64,000 nt of DNA from Bin87 sp964347975. GTDB taxonomy: Bacteria; Chloroflexota; Dehalococcoidia; Lucifugimonadales; UBA3495. The notes beneath the pieces were generated by a model. It ran no database searches, was not told the DNA's origin, and saw only the letters and a program-made list of their open reading frames with translations. The stretch lies in the NCBI GenBank assembly GCA_964347975.1, contig CAYGAY010000006.1:50106-114105 (forward strand), read 5' to 3'. Position 1 is the first letter of the stretch; every line of letters begins with the position of its first letter. The position numbers and the translations under genes were made by a program. Below, piece by piece: positions 16,983 to 26,826 of this stretch.

Positions 16983-18326
16983 ATGAGCGCAACCCGAACC
17001 TTGGCCGAGTTTATTGCTGACACCGGCTTTGGCGACCTGCCCCGTCCGGTAGTGGAAGCCGCCAAAGTCGCCATACTTGACGGCGTAGCCAATATGGTCG
17101 CCGGTTCAGTGCAGGATCTGGCTGATATCATCGGCCGCTACGTGCGGGACGCCGGCGGTTCGCCCCAAGCCTCCGTGGTCGGCTGGGGCTACCGGACCAA
17201 CCCGCCGGCGGCCGCCTTCGCCAACGGGGTCTTTGGGCACTGCCTGGACTACGAGATCCAGGGGTTTCCGCCCACCCACGGCACGTCGTCCTGTTTGCCG
17301 TCCGCCCTGGCGCTGGCGGAACACCACCACGTTGGGGGTGAGCGGGTCGTCACCGCTTACGTGTTGGGCTGGGAAATTCAGGGACGGCTGCGGGCCGCTT
17401 CCGCGCCGGCCACCAGGCCCGGTTATCACCCGCCCGGGCTGGTGGGCCCTCTAGGCGGAGCGGCGGCATCGGCCAAGACCCTGGGCCTGGACGCGGAGCA
17501 AACCCTGATGGCCCTCGGCATCGCAGCATCTCGAACCGGCGGCCTCACCGCCAACACGGGCACCATGGTCAAGTCCACCCACCCGGGCAACGCCGCCCGG
17601 ATGGGCGCCGAATCGGCCATCCTGGCCAGCATGGGCTACACCGCCAGCGACGCGGCCTTGGAATCCCCCGTGGGCTTTGCCGCCGCGCTCTTCGGTGGCG
17701 ACTTTGACTGGGACACTGCCATCGGCGGCCTGGGCGCCTCGTGGCGGCTGATTGATCCCGGTTTCGACATCAAACGTTTCCCCGCCCAGGTCTATATGCA
17801 AAACGCCATCGAGGCGGCGCTCAACCTGCGCCAACAGAACAGGCTTGATCCCAACGACATCGACCGGGTGACCATTCACCGCCGGGGCCGGGGGCATTCG
17901 GGGCCGAGGCCCCGCAGCGGCCTGGACGGCAAGTTCAGCGTGGAATACTGCGCTGCCGCCGCCTTGCTGGACGGCCATGTGGGTATCGACACTTTCACCG
18001 ACGCGCGCCGCTTTTCATCCGACATGGAGGATATGCTGGGCCGGATGCGGGTGGAACCCGAAGGCCCCGAATCCGGCGGAACCCTTGCCACCGCCGTGCT
18101 CAAAGACGGTACTACCGTCAGCGCCGAATGCTCCGCCTTTACGGGGTCTGCATCCAACCCCATGTCCCGGGACCAGCTCCTGGCGAAGGTGCGCGACTGC
18201 TTCCGTCGCGCGCTCTCTGAACACGACACCGAGGCGGTGGTGGAGATGCTGGAAAACTTGGATGACGTGGACGACGTGGGCCGGTTGATGAACGTGCTGG
18301 GCCAGGAGGCGGTGAATAGAGGATGA
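16983..18326 (+). CDS. MmgE/PrpD family protein
   Basis: A 447-residue member of the 2-methylcitrate dehydratase/cis-aconitate decarboxylase family. Features are TLAEFIADTGFGDLP, DGVANMVAGS, FGHCLDYEIQGFPPTHGTSS, GTMVKSTHPGNAARMG and the late FPAQVYMQNAIEA. Members dehydrate or decarboxylate tricarboxylate-like substrates, and many environmental paralogues are uncharacterised. Only this gene of the methylcitrate pathway is here (no prpB/prpC), so a role in propionate metabolism is not supported. VOC genes diverge from it. Confidence 0.87.
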   Translation: MSATRTLAEFIADTGFGDLPRPVVEAAKVAILDGVANMVAGSVQDLADIIGRYVRDAGGSPQASVVGWGYRTNPPAAAFANGVFGHCLDYEIQGFPPTHGTSSCLPSALALAEHHHVGGERVVTAYVLGWEIQGRLRAASAPATRPGYHPPGLVGPLGGAAASAKTLGLDAEQTLMALGIAASRTGGLTANTGTMVKSTHPGNAARMGAESAILASMGYTASDAALESPVGFAAALFGGDFDWDTAIGGLGASWRLIDPGFDIKRFPAQVYMQNAIEAALNLRQQNRLDPNDIDRVTIHRRGRGHSGPRPRSGLDGKFSVEYCAAAALLDGHVGIDTFTDARRFSSDMEDMLGRMRVEPEGPESGGTLATAVLKDGTTVSAECSAFTGSASNPMSRDQLLAKVRDCFRRALSEHDTEAVVEMLENLDDVDDVGRLMNVLGQEAVNRG

Positions 18327-18468
18327 GCCGCCGGGGGACAACGACGCCCTCGGCAACCTCTCGACACGCTTCGGCGCTCAAGAAGATAATTGCCCCGGAA
18401 GTATCCGCCGGGACCACGAGTATCCGGGCTCTCCGGCGGGCTCGGGCCTTGAACGGGTAGGTGCGACG

Positions 18469-21400
18469 ATGACGACGAGTGCAAGGAAACAGGACCAGGC
18501 GACGGTTCCTTTCGTAGCCCAGGAGCTGCTTGGCGCAGCCCGATGGCGCTGCATCGGTCCGCCCCGCGGCGGCAGGGTGGTGGCGGTGGCCGGCGATCCG
18601 GTCAACCCCATGGTGTTCTACTTCGGCGCGTGCGCCGGCGGCGTGTGGAAGACCACCGACGGCGGGACATATTGGGAAAACGTTTCCGACGGTTATTTCA
18701 ACACTGCCTCGGTGGGGGCAATCGCGGTCGCGCCTTCCGACCCCAACGTCATCTACGCCGGCACGGGCGAGTCCTGCATCAGAGGCGACGTGACCTACGG
18801 AGATGGAGTGTACAAGTCCACCGATGGCGGTGGTACGTGGACCAACATGGGGTTGTCGGACACCCGCCACATTGCCCGCGTGCGCGTACACCCCGCTGAC
18901 CCGGACCTCGTGTACGTTGCGGCCCTGGGCCACGCCTACGGGCCCAACGAGGAACGTGGCGTGTTCCGCTCCGGGGACGGAGGGAACACCTGGGAGAAGG
19001 TCCTGTTCCGCAGCGAAAACGCCGGGGCCGTGGATCTGTCTCTCGACCCCAACAACCCGCGCATCCTCTATGCTTCCGTCTGGGAAACCCGACGTACGCC
19101 CTGGAGCCTCATCAGCGGTGGACCCGACAGCGGCATCTTCAAATCAGTGGATGGAGGCGATACCTGGACCGAGATCACCGAAAATCCCGGACTGCCCGGC
19201 GGCCTCAAGGGGCGCATCGGAGTTGCGGTTTCTCCCGCTAAATCCGGGCGGGTGTGGGCAACCATCGAGGCCGAGGACTGCGGGCTTTACCGTTCCGATA
19301 ACGGAGGCGATACCTGGGAGTTGGTCAGCGACGACCGGGACCTGCAGGGGCGGCCCTGGTACTACCAGCACGTCTTCGCCGACCCGCAGGACCCGGACAC
19401 GGTGTGGATACTCAACTACCAGTGCTGGAAGTCCGTTGACGGCGGACGAAATTTCGGACGGGTAACCACGCCCCACGGCGACGACCACGACCTTTGGATT
19501 GACCCCAACAATCCTCAACGTATGATCGAGGGCAATGACGGCGGCGCCTGCGTCACCTTCAACGGCGGCGAGAGTTGGTCCAGCATCTACAACCAACTTA
19601 CCGCGCAGTTTTACCACCTGACCACCGACAACCAGTTTCCACACCGGGTGTACGGTACCCAGCAGGACAATACCGCCATCAGCGTGCCTTCCCGCACCCA
19701 CAAGGGAGCCATCCCCTGGGGCGATTGCTACGTCGTCGGCAACTCGGAAAGCGGCCACATCGCCGTTCACCCGGAGGATCCCAACACTGTCATATCCGGG
19801 GCCATTGGCAGCTCGGCGGGCGGCGGCGGCAACCTTCTGCACTATGACCACGCCACCGGGCAGGTGCGGATCATCACCGTATGGCCGGAGCTCTATACGG
19901 GTTGGGGAGCCAGGGACATGAAGTACCGCTTCCAGTGGACGTTTCCCATCATGTTCTCGCCCCACGACCCGCAGACCCTATACGTGGCGGGCAACGTGGT
20001 GTTCCGAAGCGTCGATCTGGGCAGCAGTTGGGAGGCCATCAGCCCGGACCTGACCCGCCACGACCCGGCTACCCTGGAACCTTCCGGAGGCCCCATAACC
20101 AAGGACACCTCCGGCGCAGAGGTGTACGCCACCATCTTCGCTTTCGCGGAATCTCCCCACCAACCGGGCGTCTTTTGGGCCGGCTCCGACGACGGATTGG
20201 TACACCTGTCCCGCGACGGCGGCGCTACCTGGGACGCGGTTACGCCGGACGGCCTGCCCGAGTGGACGCTGATCTGCATGATTGAGGTCTCGCCCCACGA
20301 CCCGGCCACGGCCTACCTGGCGGCCACTCGCTACAAGTTGGACGACACCCGCCCCATGCTCTATAAGACCGCCGATTACGGCCAGACCTGGACATCGATA
20401 ACCGCTGGCCTGCCTGCTGATGACTACACCCGGGTGATACGCGAAGATCCAGTCCGTCCCGGCTTGCTTTACGCTGGCGCCGAAACCGGCGCATACGTAT
20501 CCTTCAACCAGGGCGATTCCTGGCAGCCGTTGCAGGCGAATCTCCCGGTGGTCCCGGTATATGATCTGGCGATCAAAGACGACAGCCTCATCGCCGCCAC
20601 CCACGGACGGTCCTTCTGGATCATGGACGACCTGGGCCAACTGCGCCAGCTAACTCCATCCCTGTCGGACCAGCCCCTCGTCCTGCTGCAGCCCGGCGAC
20701 ACCTATCGAGTCCGGTCTCCTTTCCGGAATCGGAAGCCTACCGAGGGCAAGAGTTATCGGGCCGGGCTGGGCGCGGACGTTACGTACAGCGAGTCCCAAG
20801 GCCAAAGAGGCGAGACGGTGCGGAAGTTCTGGGATGCCGGGGAGAACCCGCCCGACGGGGTGCCGGTCTATTACTATCTCAAGGATGCGCCCGCCGAGGT
20901 AACTCTAAGCTTCCTCGATCAGAACGGGCAGGCCATACAGAGCTTCTCCAGCAATCCCCCGGAGGCCGAGGGAGATCCCACGGAACCCCGCGCGCCAGCC
21001 GAGGCGGGCATGAACCGCTTTGTATGGAATATGCGCTACCCGCCGGCCCGCAAGGTGCCCGAAGACAAGACGACCGAGGACGCCATCATCGGCCCTCTGG
21101 CGTCACCGGGAACTTACCGGGTGACCCTCCAGGCGGGCGACGACTCTCAGACCCAGACTTTCCGCGTCGTCAAAGACCCTCGCGTGGCGGCCAGCCAGGA
21201 AGATCTGGACGTCCAGTTCCAATTCCTGTTGCAGATTCGGGACAAAGTGTCGGAGACCCACGACGGCATCAATCAACTGCGCCGGATCAGGCAGCAGGTG
21301 GACCAATGGGTGAACCGCGCCGGGGGACATCCCTCAGAGCAGACAGTTGCCGACGCAGCAGAGACGGTGAAGGGGAAGTTGAAGGAGATTGAAGACCAAC

Positions 21401-21654
21401 TGATCCAATCGGCGTACCGGGGCGCCCGGGACCGGTTGGACCTGCCGGCACGGTTGAACCGCAAGCTGGCGGAACTCACCGCCGTGGTCGCAAACGCTGA
21501 CTTTGCGCCGACCCAGCAGGCGTTTGAGGTATTCGACTACATCTCCGCCGACATCGACCGACAATTGGTCGGGCTACAGCAAATTATAGATGAGGATGTG
21601 GCCCAATTTGCCAACCTGGTGCGCGACCTGGACATCCCGACCATCGCAACGTAA
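18469..21654 (+). CDS. Large BNR/VPS10-type beta-propeller protein
   Basis: A 1061-residue protein dominated by Asp-box repeats of the sialidase/sortilin type. At least eight copies of the S/T-x-D-x-G-x-x-W pattern are visible, for example TTDGGTYW, STDGGGTW, SGDGGNTW, SVDGGDTW, SDNGGDTW and SRDGGATW. They span roughly residues 50-720 and probably build two propellers. The C-terminal ~300 residues have a helical part (VSETHDGINQLRRIRQQVDQW). Related proteins are annotated as glycosyl hydrolase BNR or VPS10 domain. There is no signal peptide, so it looks cytosolic unless the start is wrong. No catalytic residues can be assigned. Confidence 0.85.
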   Translation: MTTSARKQDQATVPFVAQELLGAARWRCIGPPRGGRVVAVAGDPVNPMVFYFGACAGGVWKTTDGGTYWENVSDGYFNTASVGAIAVAPSDPNVIYAGTGESCIRGDVTYGDGVYKSTDGGGTWTNMGLSDTRHIARVRVHPADPDLVYVAALGHAYGPNEERGVFRSGDGGNTWEKVLFRSENAGAVDLSLDPNNPRILYASVWETRRTPWSLISGGPDSGIFKSVDGGDTWTEITENPGLPGGLKGRIGVAVSPAKSGRVWATIEAEDCGLYRSDNGGDTWELVSDDRDLQGRPWYYQHVFADPQDPDTVWILNYQCWKSVDGGRNFGRVTTPHGDDHDLWIDPNNPQRMIEGNDGGACVTFNGGESWSSIYNQLTAQFYHLTTDNQFPHRVYGTQQDNTAISVPSRTHKGAIPWGDCYVVGNSESGHIAVHPEDPNTVISGAIGSSAGGGGNLLHYDHATGQVRIITVWPELYTGWGARDMKYRFQWTFPIMFSPHDPQTLYVAGNVVFRSVDLGSSWEAISPDLTRHDPATLEPSGGPITKDTSGAEVYATIFAFAESPHQPGVFWAGSDDGLVHLSRDGGATWDAVTPDGLPEWTLICMIEVSPHDPATAYLAATRYKLDDTRPMLYKTADYGQTWTSITAGLPADDYTRVIREDPVRPGLLYAGAETGAYVSFNQGDSWQPLQANLPVVPVYDLAIKDDSLIAATHGRSFWIMDDLGQLRQLTPSLSDQPLVLLQPGDTYRVRSPFRNRKPTEGKSYRAGLGADVTYSESQGQRGETVRKFWDAGENPPDGVPVYYYLKDAPAEVTLSFLDQNGQAIQSFSSNPPEAEGDPTEPRAPAEAGMNRFVWNMRYPPARKVPEDKTTEDAIIGPLASPGTYRVTLQAGDDSQTQTFRVVKDPRVAASQEDLDVQFQFLLQIRDKVSETHDGINQLRRIRQQVDQWVNRAGGHPSEQTVADAAETVKGKLKEIEDQLIQSAYRGARDRLDLPARLNRKLAELTAVVANADFAPTQQAFEVFDYISADIDRQLVGLQQIIDEDVAQFANLVRDLDIPTIAT

Positions 21655-21667
21655 GGGGCGGCGTCGA

Positions 21668-22000
21668 TCAGTCATCTAGCAGGATGTACACCGCGCCTGA
21701 CGGGGTCAGGTCGTGGTGGGAATGGCCTTTCCCGGTCACGTCCTCCATCAGCCGGATGTCGCCGGCCCGAAGCACCCGTTTTGCGCCGTCGCTGGCCCCT
21801 ATCTCTACCTCGCCGGACAAGTGGATAATCAGCCGGCGCTCGGGAAGAGGATGGAAGTCCATTTGGCGCGACCCGTCAAACTCCTGCACGCGCACCTCGG
21901 ACACGTTGATCATCGCTCCAAGCTCGGGGTGTTCCTCTAACTTCAAGTCTTCGATGTGGCTTTCGCCTTCGTCGTCGGAAAAAACTCGATAGATCGCCAT
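21668..22000 (-). CDS. Small cupin-fold protein
   Basis: A 110-residue single-domain protein with cupin strand pattern: MDFHPLPERRLIIHLSGEVEI, then GDIRLMEDVTGKGHSHHD, then GAVYILLDD. The His cluster GHSHHD could bind metal. The ATG at 22000 is preceded by GGGGGC; the frame itself extends to 22072. It is similar to cupins that accompany catabolic operons. It follows the SDR gene on the same strand, 68 nt away. Confidence 0.72.
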   Translation of the reverse strand: MAIYRVFSDDEGESHIEDLKLEEHPELGAMINVSEVRVQEFDGSRQMDFHPLPERRLIIHLSGEVEIGASDGAKRVLRAGDIRLMEDVTGKGHSHHDLTPSGAVYILLDD

Positions 22001-22068
22001 ACCGCCCCCAGTACGCTTGTAGAGATTTTGACCCTCAGTCGCTACCCGTCGGATAGGTCCAATAGGGG

Positions 22069-22860
22069 TCACGTTGTCGCCTCTTCAATCTTACCCCAGG
22101 TCACCCCGAATTCGGCCCTCGATACCAACTGGCCGGTCAGAGTTTCTGCCGTTTGGCCCGCTAACCATACTCCCGGCTCAGTCAGCGCATCGGGCGGCAC
22201 CATGGGTATGTGGGCGGTTCCCGGCCAATCCCCGCGCCGGTTCATCCAGGTGTCCACCCTCCCGGGTTCAAAAACGTTGACTGCGATATTGTGGGGCCTG
22301 ACCTCCTCGGCCAGGCTGAAAAACATTCTCTCCAGGGCCGCCTTGCTCATCGAATAACCCACGCGTCCCTCGCGATAGTTCCTCGCGGAGCCGGAGGTAA
22401 CGCAGTAAATGGAGCCTCCCTCTCCCCGGGCAATCATGGCCGGCAACGCGTACTTGCAAAGGAGCAGCGGGCCACGCACGTTGACCGCCAGGCACTGGTC
22501 CAGAAGCTCTACATCCAGATCTGCCACTGGCGACTCGCAGTCCATGCCCGCGTTGCACACGAGAATGTCGATCCGCCCGAAATGGTCCAGCGTGGCGGCC
22601 ACCAGGTTTTGGATGTCCGCAACGCGCGCAACGTCACAGCGGACGGGCAACGCCATGCCGCCACGCTCGGTAATCCGGCCTGCCGTATCGCCTATGTCGC
22701 CCGAACCGTATTTTTCGTACTCTGTACCTGCCGATCTGTCTGTTTCGGTGCGAGATGCTACGACTACCTTGGCCCCGGCATCGCCCAGCCCCAAACAAAT
22801 GGCGCGGCCAATTCCGCGGCTGCCGCCGGTTACAATCGCTACCTTGCCGTCAAGTCTCAT
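22069..22860 (-). CDS. SDR family NAD(P)-dependent oxidoreductase
   Basis: A 263-residue classical short-chain dehydrogenase. Cofactor motif TGGSRGIGRA, NAG in VCNAGMD, and the catalytic Ser/Tyr/Lys in CVTSGSARNYREGRVGYSMSK. The ATG at 22860 (MRLDGKVAIVTGG) fits the family; an upstream in-frame ATG at 22881 adds seven residues. Substrate not predictable. It precedes the cupin gene. Confidence 0.9.
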   Translation of the reverse strand: MRLDGKVAIVTGGSRGIGRAICLGLGDAGAKVVVASRTETDRSAGTEYEKYGSGDIGDTAGRITERGGMALPVRCDVARVADIQNLVAATLDHFGRIDILVCNAGMDCESPVADLDVELLDQCLAVNVRGPLLLCKYALPAMIARGEGGSIYCVTSGSARNYREGRVGYSMSKAALERMFFSLAEEVRPHNIAVNVFEPGRVDTWMNRRGDWPGTAHIPMVPPDALTEPGVWLAGQTAETLTGQLVSRAEFGVTWGKIEEATT

Positions 22861-23164
22861 TTCAACCTGCCCAGAGTCCAATCAGTCGGATGGAAATTTC
22901 GGCAACCATATACTTTCGTCACGGTCGCCGCAAGTCAGCCGTTCACCTTATGCGTACCCACTTTAATCTGTCATTCCACGCTCGCCGTAGGCGGGCGATG
23001 GAATCTCGTTCCGGCGGTGGCGGCCGCCGGCTGAGAGAGTCTTGCCGGAGCCGCCGTTGTTACACCGACGAGATTGCCGCCCCCGTATCAAGTACGGGGT
23101 CGCAATGACAAATCGGGTACGCATGAGAGCCGTTCACCGATGCGGGCCCGGTTTGTCATAAAAC
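22861..23164. other. Intergenic region with dispersed repeat, no gene
   Basis: Holds a composite repeat. GACGAGATTGCC (from 23067), an internal palindrome CCCCGTA/TACGGGG, CAATGACA (to 23110) and GGGTACGCATGAG are present. The same order of words recurs at 48016-48073. No coding frame is convincing. Confidence 0.55.
23067..23126. repeat. Composite intergenic repeat, copy 1
   Basis: GACGAGATTGCC ... CAATGACA ... GGGTACGCATGAG. Shares these three words, in order and close spacing, with 48016-48073. Partial relatives occur at 43051-43080 and 44147-44230. Confidence 0.55.
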
Positions 23165-24565
23165 CTAAATCCGGGGCCGGATGTTCTGGTTGTGACTGAA
23201 CAGGTTGGTCGGGTCGTACTTCTGCTTCAGCGTCGTCAACCTCTGAAAGTTGTCGCCGAAGGCCGTCTGTATCTCCTCTTCCCCTTCCTCGGCCTCGGTG
23301 CCGACCTGGTTGATGTAGGCTCCCGAAGAAAAGGGCGACAACGCAGCCGCGAAATCTCTGACCCATTGGATGTGGACCTCGGATTCCCCCGGGTCCAGGA
23401 AGACGCCGTTGGTGGCCCACTCGCAGAGCGCGCCCCGATGACCGAATGCGGTCTCGCTAGCTGGAACACGCCGGGCAGCGTTGCCCAGATACTGGAACAG
23501 CACACTGGAAAGCGGCGACGTTACTCGGTCGAAGAAATCGAGGGTGATGTCCAGGGCGTCGTCGCTGATTTCGCTCATGAAATGGGATTTCAGGTAGTTC
23601 AGCCGTCCCTGGGGCGCCGCCGCGAGCTTTTGGGCCTCGGTATAGGGCAAGGGCCGGACGCCGTCGGACAATGGGGGGCCGAACTCCCGCAACGGCCGGA
23701 TGACTCGCTCTCCCTCTGCGATGGGCCCGTAGTAGCAGAGCAGGACGCTGCACGCCTTTCCACCATCATTCGGGAGGGTGGTCAGGAAAGTGATAAGGTT
23801 CATTTCGTCGGGCATATATCTGGCAAACTCGCCGACCAGGGCGAAGAATTCCCTGGCCTTGTCGTAGGGATACACCAGGTAGCCCGCCAACACCGCTGGA
23901 CCAACGGGATGCAATCGGTATTCGAGAGAGGTGACGACGCCAAAATTGCCGCCTCCGCCGCGCAGGGCCCAGAGCAGATCCGGATGCTCATCGCCGCTGG
24001 CGGTGAGCATCCGTCCGTCGGCGGTGACCACGTCAGCGGCAATCAGATTGTCGCAACTGAGGCCGTAACTGCCGGACAGCCATCCGATACCACCGCCCAG
24101 GGTGAGACCTGCGATGCCGGTGTCCACATCGGTCCCGCCTGGCGCGGCCAGGCCGAAAGCCTGGGTCTCGTGGTCGAAGGCTCCCCACTTTGTTCCGCCC
24201 TGTGCCCGGACCGTTTTAGCCGCAGGATCGACGCGCACGCCGGTCATCCGGGACAGGTCGATCATCAGTCCGTCGTGACAAACGCTGTTGCCCGGGAAGT
24301 TATGGCCGCCGCCGCGCACCGAAGTAAGCAGGTCGCGCTCCCTGGCGAAGTTGACCGACTTGATCACGTCGGCCGTTCCGCTGCAACGGGCAATCAGGGC
24401 GGGCCGCTTGTTCACCATGGCGTTCCAGACCCGTCGCGCGTCGTCGTATCCCTCGTCGCCGGGGAGCAGGGACTCGCCGTTCAGGCTGTCCCTGAAGCCC
24501 GCGACTGACGCCCCGCTCAGCGCGGTGTAGTCGCCGGAACTGGTCGCAAAATTCAGGTCTGCCAT
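23165..24565 (-). CDS. FAD-binding oxidoreductase, berberine-bridge type
   Basis: A 466-residue PCMH-type flavoprotein. RGGGHNFPGNSV holds the histidine expected to carry covalent FAD, and GTDVDTGIAGLTLGGGIGWL with CDNLIAADVVTADG is the rest of the FAD site. The C-terminal BBE motif reads KYDPTNLFSHNQNIRP. Such oxidases act on sugars, alkaloids or polyphenols using O2. The ATG at 24565 has GGGAGG 8 nt upstream; the frame itself runs to 24676. The GMC oxidoreductase gene is immediately upstream on the same strand. Confidence 0.88.
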   Translation of the reverse strand: MADLNFATSSGDYTALSGASVAGFRDSLNGESLLPGDEGYDDARRVWNAMVNKRPALIARCSGTADVIKSVNFARERDLLTSVRGGGHNFPGNSVCHDGLMIDLSRMTGVRVDPAAKTVRAQGGTKWGAFDHETQAFGLAAPGGTDVDTGIAGLTLGGGIGWLSGSYGLSCDNLIAADVVTADGRMLTASGDEHPDLLWALRGGGGNFGVVTSLEYRLHPVGPAVLAGYLVYPYDKAREFFALVGEFARYMPDEMNLITFLTTLPNDGGKACSVLLCYYGPIAEGERVIRPLREFGPPLSDGVRPLPYTEAQKLAAAPQGRLNYLKSHFMSEISDDALDITLDFFDRVTSPLSSVLFQYLGNAARRVPASETAFGHRGALCEWATNGVFLDPGESEVHIQWVRDFAAALSPFSSGAYINQVGTEAEEGEEEIQTAFGDNFQRLTTLKQKYDPTNLFSHNQNIRPRI

Positions 24566-24678
24566 TCGCCGGTCCTCCCTCGCATTTTCGACGCCATCGG
24601 AGCGATTCTTGCCGCTAGAGACTGGGTATGGCCGACGGCCCCATTGCCGCTTCTCAGCTACTTTGCCGCCTGCCATCT

Positions 24679-26301
24679 TTATTCGCCGGATTGGATGAAG
24701 TCAGCTATTCGCTCCGCCATCATGATCACCGCCGGGTTGATTGGAGCGCGCACTAGGTCTGGCATGATCGACGCATCAACGATGCGCAGCCCTTCCATGC
24801 CGTGCACCCTGCCGCATTGATCGACCACTGCCAAAGCGTCGTTGAACGGTCCCATTTTGCAGGTGCAAGAGATGTGGGAGTAGGTCGTTGCTTCCCGCAG
24901 CAGCCATTGATCCAATGCGTCGTCGCTCACCAGGTCTTTTTCCTCTGGTTCAATCCGTTTTCCCAGCAATGGCGCCAGCTCTGGCCGCCCCGCCAAGTTC
25001 AGGGCTAGATGAACCCCCGCTCGCATCCGCATCCGGTCAAAGGGTTCGGACAGGTAATTGTAGTGTAAAGCCGGCTGCGCTCGGTAGTCGGCGGAAGTTA
25101 GCGTCAATTGACCTCGGCTTTCGGGCAAAAGCAGGGCGATCATCATTTCGATATGCCGACTGACCGCGCCAGCCTCGTTAGCCTTTGGCGCTTGAGGCTG
25201 GGGTATCGGCTGGGCTCCCCTGGTTCGTGGCACGACCAGGGCGGAAAGGCTGATGCTTAGATCATTCCTCAGCTGGGAACCGGGGGCCGTGAAGCGCAGG
25301 GTCGCTCCGCCGGCTCCCCGATTGGCAGAGGAACCCAAACCGTCTGAGATTTCCCAGGTAACGTACACCTTGGGGTGGTCTTTCAGGTTCTGCCCCACGC
25401 CGGGGGTGTCCTGGACTACCCGGATGCCCAACTTCTCCAATTGCGCGGCCGGCCCCACACCGGACAGCAGTAACAGGTGGGGCGAACCCACCGCGCCGGC
25501 GCTGAGGACAATCTGGTCGGCTTCCACAGTGAAATTTTCACCCCCGCTCTCCACCAGCAAGGCAGTCGCGCGTTTGCCTTGAAAGATAATCCGGCGTACT
25601 TGGCAATTAGGTCGCACTGTCAAGTTGAGTCGATGGCGAGCCGGGCTCAGATAGCCCAGAGCGGTGCTGAAGCGAACTCCGATGTGGTTGTTGGTTACGC
25701 CTGGGCCGACCCCGTTGGAGTCGGGATGGTTGTGGTCGCGGGCCTGCTCAAAGCCGCTGGCGCGACAGGAAGAAAAGAAGGCTTTTTGGGCGGCGTCCCA
25801 GGCATCCGGGTTGGAATGGTGAACGAATATGGGTCCGTCGGAGCCGTGATAGTCGCCGTGCCGGTCAACGTCCGTTTCCAGTTTTCGGAAGTAAGGAAGG
25901 ACCTTTTCGTAGCTCCAATGGTCGTTGCCCAAGGACGCCCAGGCGTCGAAATCCTCCGGAACGCCGCGGTAAAAAGCGGACGAATTGATGGCGCTTGAGC
26001 CGCCGGTGACTTTGCCCCGGGGCACCAACATCGGCGGCGCCAGATCAGTCGCCGTGGCAGTGAACTGCCAATTATGGGGGCTGGAGGTCAATGAGACCGG
26101 GTGGCCGCCCGCCGTCCGAGCGGTAGGCGGGGTCAGAGCAGAGGCAAAACCGTATTTCAGTTCGTCGGGCAGCCAATCGAAATCCGGATAGTCCGGCCCA
26201 GCTTCCAGCAGCGCTACCGAGCGGCTCGGATCTTCCGACAACCGGGCCGCCAGCACTGAACCGGCGGAGCCGGCTCCCACAATTGCCACATCATGTTTCA
26301 T
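24679..26301 (-). CDS. GMC family FAD-dependent oxidoreductase
   Basis: A 540-residue choline dehydrogenase/glucose oxidase family enzyme. FAD motif VGAGSAGSVLAARLSE, the GMC signature GKVTGGSSAINSSAFYRG, the second signature LSAGAVGSPHLLLLSGVG, and the catalytic His region TYSHISCTCKMG near the C-terminus with NPAVIMMAERIAD. It oxidises alcohol groups of an unknown substrate. It precedes the BBE-type oxidase with a 113-nt gap, so the two flavoenzymes may form an operon for sequential oxidation. Confidence 0.9.
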   Translation of the reverse strand: MKHDVAIVGAGSAGSVLAARLSEDPSRSVALLEAGPDYPDFDWLPDELKYGFASALTPPTARTAGGHPVSLTSSPHNWQFTATATDLAPPMLVPRGKVTGGSSAINSSAFYRGVPEDFDAWASLGNDHWSYEKVLPYFRKLETDVDRHGDYHGSDGPIFVHHSNPDAWDAAQKAFFSSCRASGFEQARDHNHPDSNGVGPGVTNNHIGVRFSTALGYLSPARHRLNLTVRPNCQVRRIIFQGKRATALLVESGGENFTVEADQIVLSAGAVGSPHLLLLSGVGPAAQLEKLGIRVVQDTPGVGQNLKDHPKVYVTWEISDGLGSSANRGAGGATLRFTAPGSQLRNDLSISLSALVVPRTRGAQPIPQPQAPKANEAGAVSRHIEMMIALLLPESRGQLTLTSADYRAQPALHYNYLSEPFDRMRMRAGVHLALNLAGRPELAPLLGKRIEPEEKDLVSDDALDQWLLREATTYSHISCTCKMGPFNDALAVVDQCGRVHGMEGLRIVDASIMPDLVRAPINPAVIMMAERIADFIQSGE

Positions 26302-26826
26302 GGCTTTTGTCCTCGAGTTTAGCCCGTCGGAAGGGACATCAGAAACGAGCTTTCAATGTGCGTACCGTACCAACCGGCGAGGGTCGTTTCAAGCGTTATG
26401 TCCCAGCGGGTTACCGGGGTTGCGATTTGCCCTCCGGGATCTCCGCAAACCGCCTGTAGAGAGCGATAACGGCGTCATCCCTACGACGTTTTCCTACTGT
26501 CTGCAGCCTGCCTGAACCCGAAGCCATGGTTGGCCACGACCGCCGTGCTGATCGACCCGCTGACGTGGAAGATCAGCCTCCGGACCGGAGTCGCGTCCAC
26601 AACGGCGCTGTCTATGGATGCCGAAGTGGTCAAGGCATCCCCGGAGGGGGCCATCCGCTTGTCGCCCACTACTGGGGTGGAAAACTGCTGCTGGCAGGCA
26701 TCAAACACATTGCCATCCCCGACTTTCCGCGCCTCCTAAAATCCGGGATGACTCATGTTGGACAAGTTGCCCAGTTCCGGCGGCAACTGACCGCTCTGGC
26801 CGCGGTCCTGCGCACTGCGCCCGTTG
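26302..26826. other. Region without a convincing gene
   Basis: A 75-codon minus-strand frame (26481-26708) and plus-strand frames overlapping the Rieske gene are present. They have no ribosome binding site, recognisable domain or good context. I see no clear repeat or RNA structure here. Confidence 0.5.

Noticed and set aside
23192..24508. 438-codon plus-strand open frame opposite the BBE-type oxidase
   Set aside because: The minus-strand frame has clear FAD motifs and a ribosome site; the plus frame has none.
26481..26708. 75-codon minus-strand frame
   Set aside because: No ribosome binding site, family signal or conserved neighbour; cannot be supported.
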